64,000 bases of DNA from Bacillota bacterium (GTDB lineage: Bacteria; Bacillota; Clostridia; Oscillospirales; Acutalibacteraceae): NCBI GenBank assembly GCA_022706685.1, contig JAKJCA010000001.1:1-64000 (forward strand), read 5' to 3'. The first letter of the stretch is position 1; each line of letters begins with the position of its first letter. The position numbers and the translations under genes are program-made. This document shows, in pieces, positions 61,157 through 64,000 of this stretch. A model generated the notes under the pieces. That model was not told where the DNA came from. It did not search any database and saw only the letters and a list, made by a program, of their open reading frames with translations.

Positions 61157-62495
61157 ATGGCTGGGTCCTCCGAAAAGAAAGTATAACGGCAGTGCGTGTT
61201 TGTTGCGTGCAAGCGCATCGCCCTGCGAGGCCGAAGCCTTCGACACAAACGGGGCCTTCGTTATCGGATATAACAGTAATTATACCGCGTTTTTCGGGTG
61301 CAATCATTTTTTCGTTGAAAAGTTTTTTTAAACTTTTTGTGATGCTGCTGCCGTTGAACCGGATCTTATCGCCGGCCTTCCGGCTGCCGGCCGACAAATC
61401 GCCGACAATCTTTTCCGCATCAAGGCAATATTCCAAAATATCGCCGTCATACAGCACGGGCGCGCCGCCGTTATCGATGCTGCCGTATTCTAACACAAGC
61501 GTTCCCGAAGGGACTGAATATTGGCCGCCGCTAATCTTGAAGCTCCAAGGATCCGGCGCCTGACGCGGAAAATCCAGCAGCCCGTGCCTGCAGCGCACGA
61601 TGAAGCCGCCGCCGATTTGGGTCTTTCCGCCGCCGGCAAGGAGGGACTCTACTCTCTCGATGTGCGTATATTCCGGTTGATAACCGCACGCTTTCTTCAA
61701 AATCAGCGAGAGCGTCCGTCTTCTCAAAGCCGGATGCAAACCGCACAGCAGCGAAACATCAAATCCGCCGGGCCTTCTCGCTTGTTCGGCTGTATCCGCA
61801 GCTTTCCGGTCCAGATAATCGTTTTCCGCTGAAAGGATATCGCGGTTTCTTTTGTAAACTGCCAAAAAACCGGGGTTGATGCTTTGCAGAACCGGCGTGA
61901 CGCTGTGTCTGATTTTATTTCTGGCATATACCGGATCCCGGTTGGTCGAGTCTTCGACATAAGCAATGCCTTGTTGCCGGCAATAGTTTTCCACCTGAGC
62001 CCTCGTGCATTCAATCAGCGGCCTGATAATGTTGCCTCGTTTTGCGGGAATTCCGCAAAGACCCGCCATCCCGGTCCCGCGGGCCATGTTGAAAACCGTT
62101 GTTTCAAAACTGTCGTTGAGTGTATGCGCCGTTGCGATGATATCCGCGTCTTCGATACCGGCAAAAAATTCATACCTCACGCGTCTGGCGCACTGTTCAA
62201 TACTTTCGCCGGTATGACGGCTGAGTGTCGGTATATCCGCTCGTTTGATATGTAATTGTACGCCTCGCTGTTCGCAATAATCTTCGACAAAATGCTCGTC
62301 GCGGTCAGATTCAGCCCCCCTGATACAATGGTTGACATGCGCCGCGGCAACATTCAAAGCATATTCGTCTTTCATCGCAAGCAGAATATCCAGAAGAGCC
62401 ATGGAATCGGGCCCGCCCGAAACGGCGGCAAGCACTTTTGCGCCTTGGGAAAGCATCGCGTGGCGCTCGATCGCGGCTCGGACTTCATAAAACAT
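61146..62495 (-). CDS. tilS: tRNA(Ile)-lysidine synthase TilS
   Basis: TilS converts C34 of tRNA-Ile(CAU) to lysidine. The PP-loop ATP motif SGGPDS is at residues 26-31, and VNHCIRGAESDRDEHFVEDYC and ATAHTLNDSFETTVFNMARGTG follow. The C-terminal tRNA-binding domain ends the 449-residue chain. ATG 62495 overlaps the dnaB stop by 11 bases. Confidence 0.94.
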   Translation of the reverse strand: MFYEVRAAIERHAMLSQGAKVLAAVSGGPDSMALLDILLAMKDEYALNVAAAHVNHCIRGAESDRDEHFVEDYCEQRGVQLHIKRADIPTLSRHTGESIEQCARRVRYEFFAGIEDADIIATAHTLNDSFETTVFNMARGTGMAGLCGIPAKRGNIIRPLIECTRAQVENYCRQQGIAYVEDSTNRDPVYARNKIRHSVTPVLQSINPGFLAVYKRNRDILSAENDYLDRKAADTAEQARRPGGFDVSLLCGLHPALRRRTLSLILKKACGYQPEYTHIERVESLLAGGGKTQIGGGFIVRCRHGLLDFPRQAPDPWSFKISGGQYSVPSGTLVLEYGSIDNGGAPVLYDGDILEYCLDAEKIVGDLSAGSRKAGDKIRFNGSSITKSLKKLFNEKMIAPEKRGIITVISDNEGPVCVEGFGLAGRCACTQQTRTAVILSFRRTQPYEF

Positions 62496-63858
62496 CCGGG
62501 ATGTTCTCCCTGAATAAAAAGAGTGTGTGTTCCTTATCCATGGTAAATTCAAGCGTGTCAATCGGGCCATGACGGTTTTTTGCAATAATCAGGTCGATAT
62601 CAACCATCTTTTTGGGATCATGGGAGTTGACGGCCTCGTCCTCGTCGCGCCTGTGAAGCAGGAGGACAATATCGGCATCCTGTTCGATGGATCCGGACTC
62701 CCGCAAATCGGAAAGCATAGGCCTGTGAGAAGACTTGCTTCTGCTTTCCGGATTTCTGGAAAGCTGGGCGCAAACAAAAACGGGAATATTTAAATCTTTC
62801 GCCATCATCTTGAGGCTTCTGGTGATATCCGTCACTTCCTGCACTCTGTTTTCCGTCTTTTTACTGCCCCTGATCAAGCCGAGATAGTCGATAAAAACAC
62901 AGTCGACATTCCGAAGCCGCCTGGTCCGCGCTTTTATTTCCGGCACCGTGATATCTGAACTGTCGTCAAAATAAAGTTCGCACTCGTTAAGAGCCGAAGC
63001 GGCCTCCGCAAGTTTCTGCCAATCTTCGCCGGTGAAGCCGCCGTCCCTCATTTTCTGGCTCGGGAACCGCGCCTCGGTGGACAAAATCCTCTCTGCGAGT
63101 TGGCGCTTGGTCATTTCCAGCGAAAAGAACAGCACTTTTTTCTTTCCAAGCAGCGCGACGTTTCTTGCGATGTTGAGCGCAAGGCTCGTTTTTCCCACTG
63201 AGGGGCGGGCCCCGAGTAAAATCAAGTCTGAACGGTTGAGTCCGCTGATAATCGAATCAAGTTCTTTATAACCGGTCGAAATGCCTTTGTGAAGGGCGGC
63301 GTCGGGCGAATTGATTTGCATCAGATGGTCGAAAACATCGTAGCCGATAATCGCTTCAAGTTTCGTTGGGTCCGTGCTGGTTCTGCCCTGCCGGATGTTG
63401 TAAATCTTTTGTTCGGCATTTTCAAGCACCGTTTCCGCGTCGCTTTCCTGCACGGAAGATTCGGATATGATTTCTCTGGAAATTTCAATCAGCGTCCGCA
63501 GGTAGAATTTATCTTTCACAATCTGCGCGTACGTCAGCGCATTTTCGGCGGATGGAACGTTCAGAGACAGATCCGCCAGATACTTCTTGCCCCCGGCGTC
63601 GTCGAACACCTTGGATGCCTTAAGACGCTCGAGAATGACAAGCGGGTCGATTTTGCCCCCCATGGTGTCTATCGCCACAATGGTGTTGAAAATTTCCCTG
63701 TGCTGCGGGATATAGAAATAATCACCGCGCAGCACCACCTCGATCTCGGGCAGGCAGGAGGGCTTGAGGAGGATGCTCCCCAGCACAGCCTGCTCGGCAT
63801 GCACGCTATGCGGCAGGTTTTCAAAATCAGCCGTCATTCCGGCGTCTGTCTGGCTCAT
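62485..63858 (-). CDS. dnaB: Replicative DNA helicase DnaB
   Basis: The hexameric replicative helicase. An N-terminal helical domain (HSVHAEQAVLGSILL) is joined by a linker to the RecA-like domain with Walker A ARPSVGKTS at 217-225, then VDCVFIDYLGLIRG and the arginine finger region SGSIEQDADIVLLLHR. The length is 457 residues. ATG 63858 has a weak ribosome binding site (AAAGG); it follows rplI by 19 bases, the conserved rplI-dnaB order. Confidence 0.95.
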   Translation of the reverse strand: MSQTDAGMTADFENLPHSVHAEQAVLGSILLKPSCLPEIEVVLRGDYFYIPQHREIFNTIVAIDTMGGKIDPLVILERLKASKVFDDAGGKKYLADLSLNVPSAENALTYAQIVKDKFYLRTLIEISREIISESSVQESDAETVLENAEQKIYNIRQGRTSTDPTKLEAIIGYDVFDHLMQINSPDAALHKGISTGYKELDSIISGLNRSDLILLGARPSVGKTSLALNIARNVALLGKKKVLFFSLEMTKRQLAERILSTEARFPSQKMRDGGFTGEDWQKLAEAASALNECELYFDDSSDITVPEIKARTRRLRNVDCVFIDYLGLIRGSKKTENRVQEVTDITRSLKMMAKDLNIPVFVCAQLSRNPESRSKSSHRPMLSDLRESGSIEQDADIVLLLHRRDEDEAVNSHDPKKMVDIDLIIAKNRHGPIDTLEFTMDKEHTLFLFRENIPDVL

Positions 63859-63877
63859 GACTTGCCTTTCCGGGAAC

Positions 63878-64000
63878 TTATTCTCCCACAATCACATAAA
63901 AAGTTGCCGACACTCCCGGATAAAACTTCATCTCGGCTTCGTATGTTCCGTAATTCTTGATATCTTCGACAGTTATCTTGCGTCTGTCAACCTCAACCCC
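63878..64000 (-). CDS. rplI: 50S ribosomal protein L9 (C-terminal fragment, cut by the window edge)
   Basis: The last 40 residues are visible. DRRKITVEDIKNYGTYEAEM followed by KFYPGVSATFYVIVGE matches the C-terminal rRNA-binding domain of bL9. The stop TAA is at 63878-63880. The rest lies beyond base 64000. Confidence 0.88.
   Translation of the reverse strand, partial: GVEVDRRKITVEDIKNYGTYEAEMKFYPGVSATFYVIVGE

Overview
The window is a gene-dense, roughly 50% GC stretch of a Gram-positive, low-to-mid GC Firmicutes chromosome. It most resembles a Clostridia genome of the Oscillospiraceae/Ruminococcaceae type. Supporting signs are a SCIFF peptide with its radical SAM maturase, IreB, HprK, RapZ-WhiA, a T-box in front of pheST, an Fe-S type PurF, a PyrD/PyrK type 1B dihydroorotate dehydrogenase and a second divergent ParE/ParC-like topoisomerase pair. 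Nearly everything is core metabolism or housekeeping. I see no rRNA, tRNA, CRISPR array, insertion sequence or prophage. TTG start codons with good Shine-Dalgarno sequences are unusually common.

Layout, left to right. 0.2-9.4 kb (+): an iolG-like dehydrogenase, a beta-CASP hydrolase and the purine run purE-F-M-N-H-D. 9.4-12.4 kb (+): a membrane-fusion protein and a MacB-like permease without their ATPase, ending in a strong terminator. 12.4-16.8 kb (-): ireB with an unknown partner, then pheS-pheT under a T-box whose specifier reads UUC (Phe). 16.9-31.3 kb (+): acpS, nnrE/nnrD fusion, a NeuD-like acyltransferase, hprK, a ROK glucokinase, murB, rapZ, whiA, dnaE, pfkA and pcrA. 31.3-36.4 kb: rodA (-), then tsaE, tsaB, rpiB, upp, the SCIFF precursor and its maturase (+). 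36.4-39.1 kb (-): an odd galactokinase-family kinase and a Xer recombinase with a dif-like site just upstream. 39.6-51.8 kb (-): one long tight run pbp-pyrC-pyrF-carA-carB-pyrK-pyrD-ruvX-radA. 51.9-64 kb (-): a Gfo/Idh dehydrogenase with a ThuA-like protein, secG, the parE/parC-like pair, and the run rplI(partial)-dnaB-tilS-hpt-ftsH.

The most remarkable feature is in the pyrimidine run. CarA and CarB are full, uninterrupted reading frames, but both have lost the residues that make carbamoyl phosphate. CarA has Gly, Thr and Leu where the glutaminase Cys-His-Glu triad should be. CarB has lost its glycine-rich loop and metal ligands in the first ATP-grasp half and about 70 residues of the second half, while keeping the C-terminal allosteric domain. 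The surrounding pyrC, pyrF, pyrK and pyrD look intact. This looks like a retained pseudoenzyme pair, or a CPSase remade for another job.

Other points worth attention: the SCIFF precursor separated from its maturase by a terminator hairpin, the dif-like site beside the Xer gene, purN with no ordinary start codon at its natural N-terminus, PhoP-like TTTACA repeats in front of the exporter genes, and the unknown 100-residue protein encoded behind ireB.
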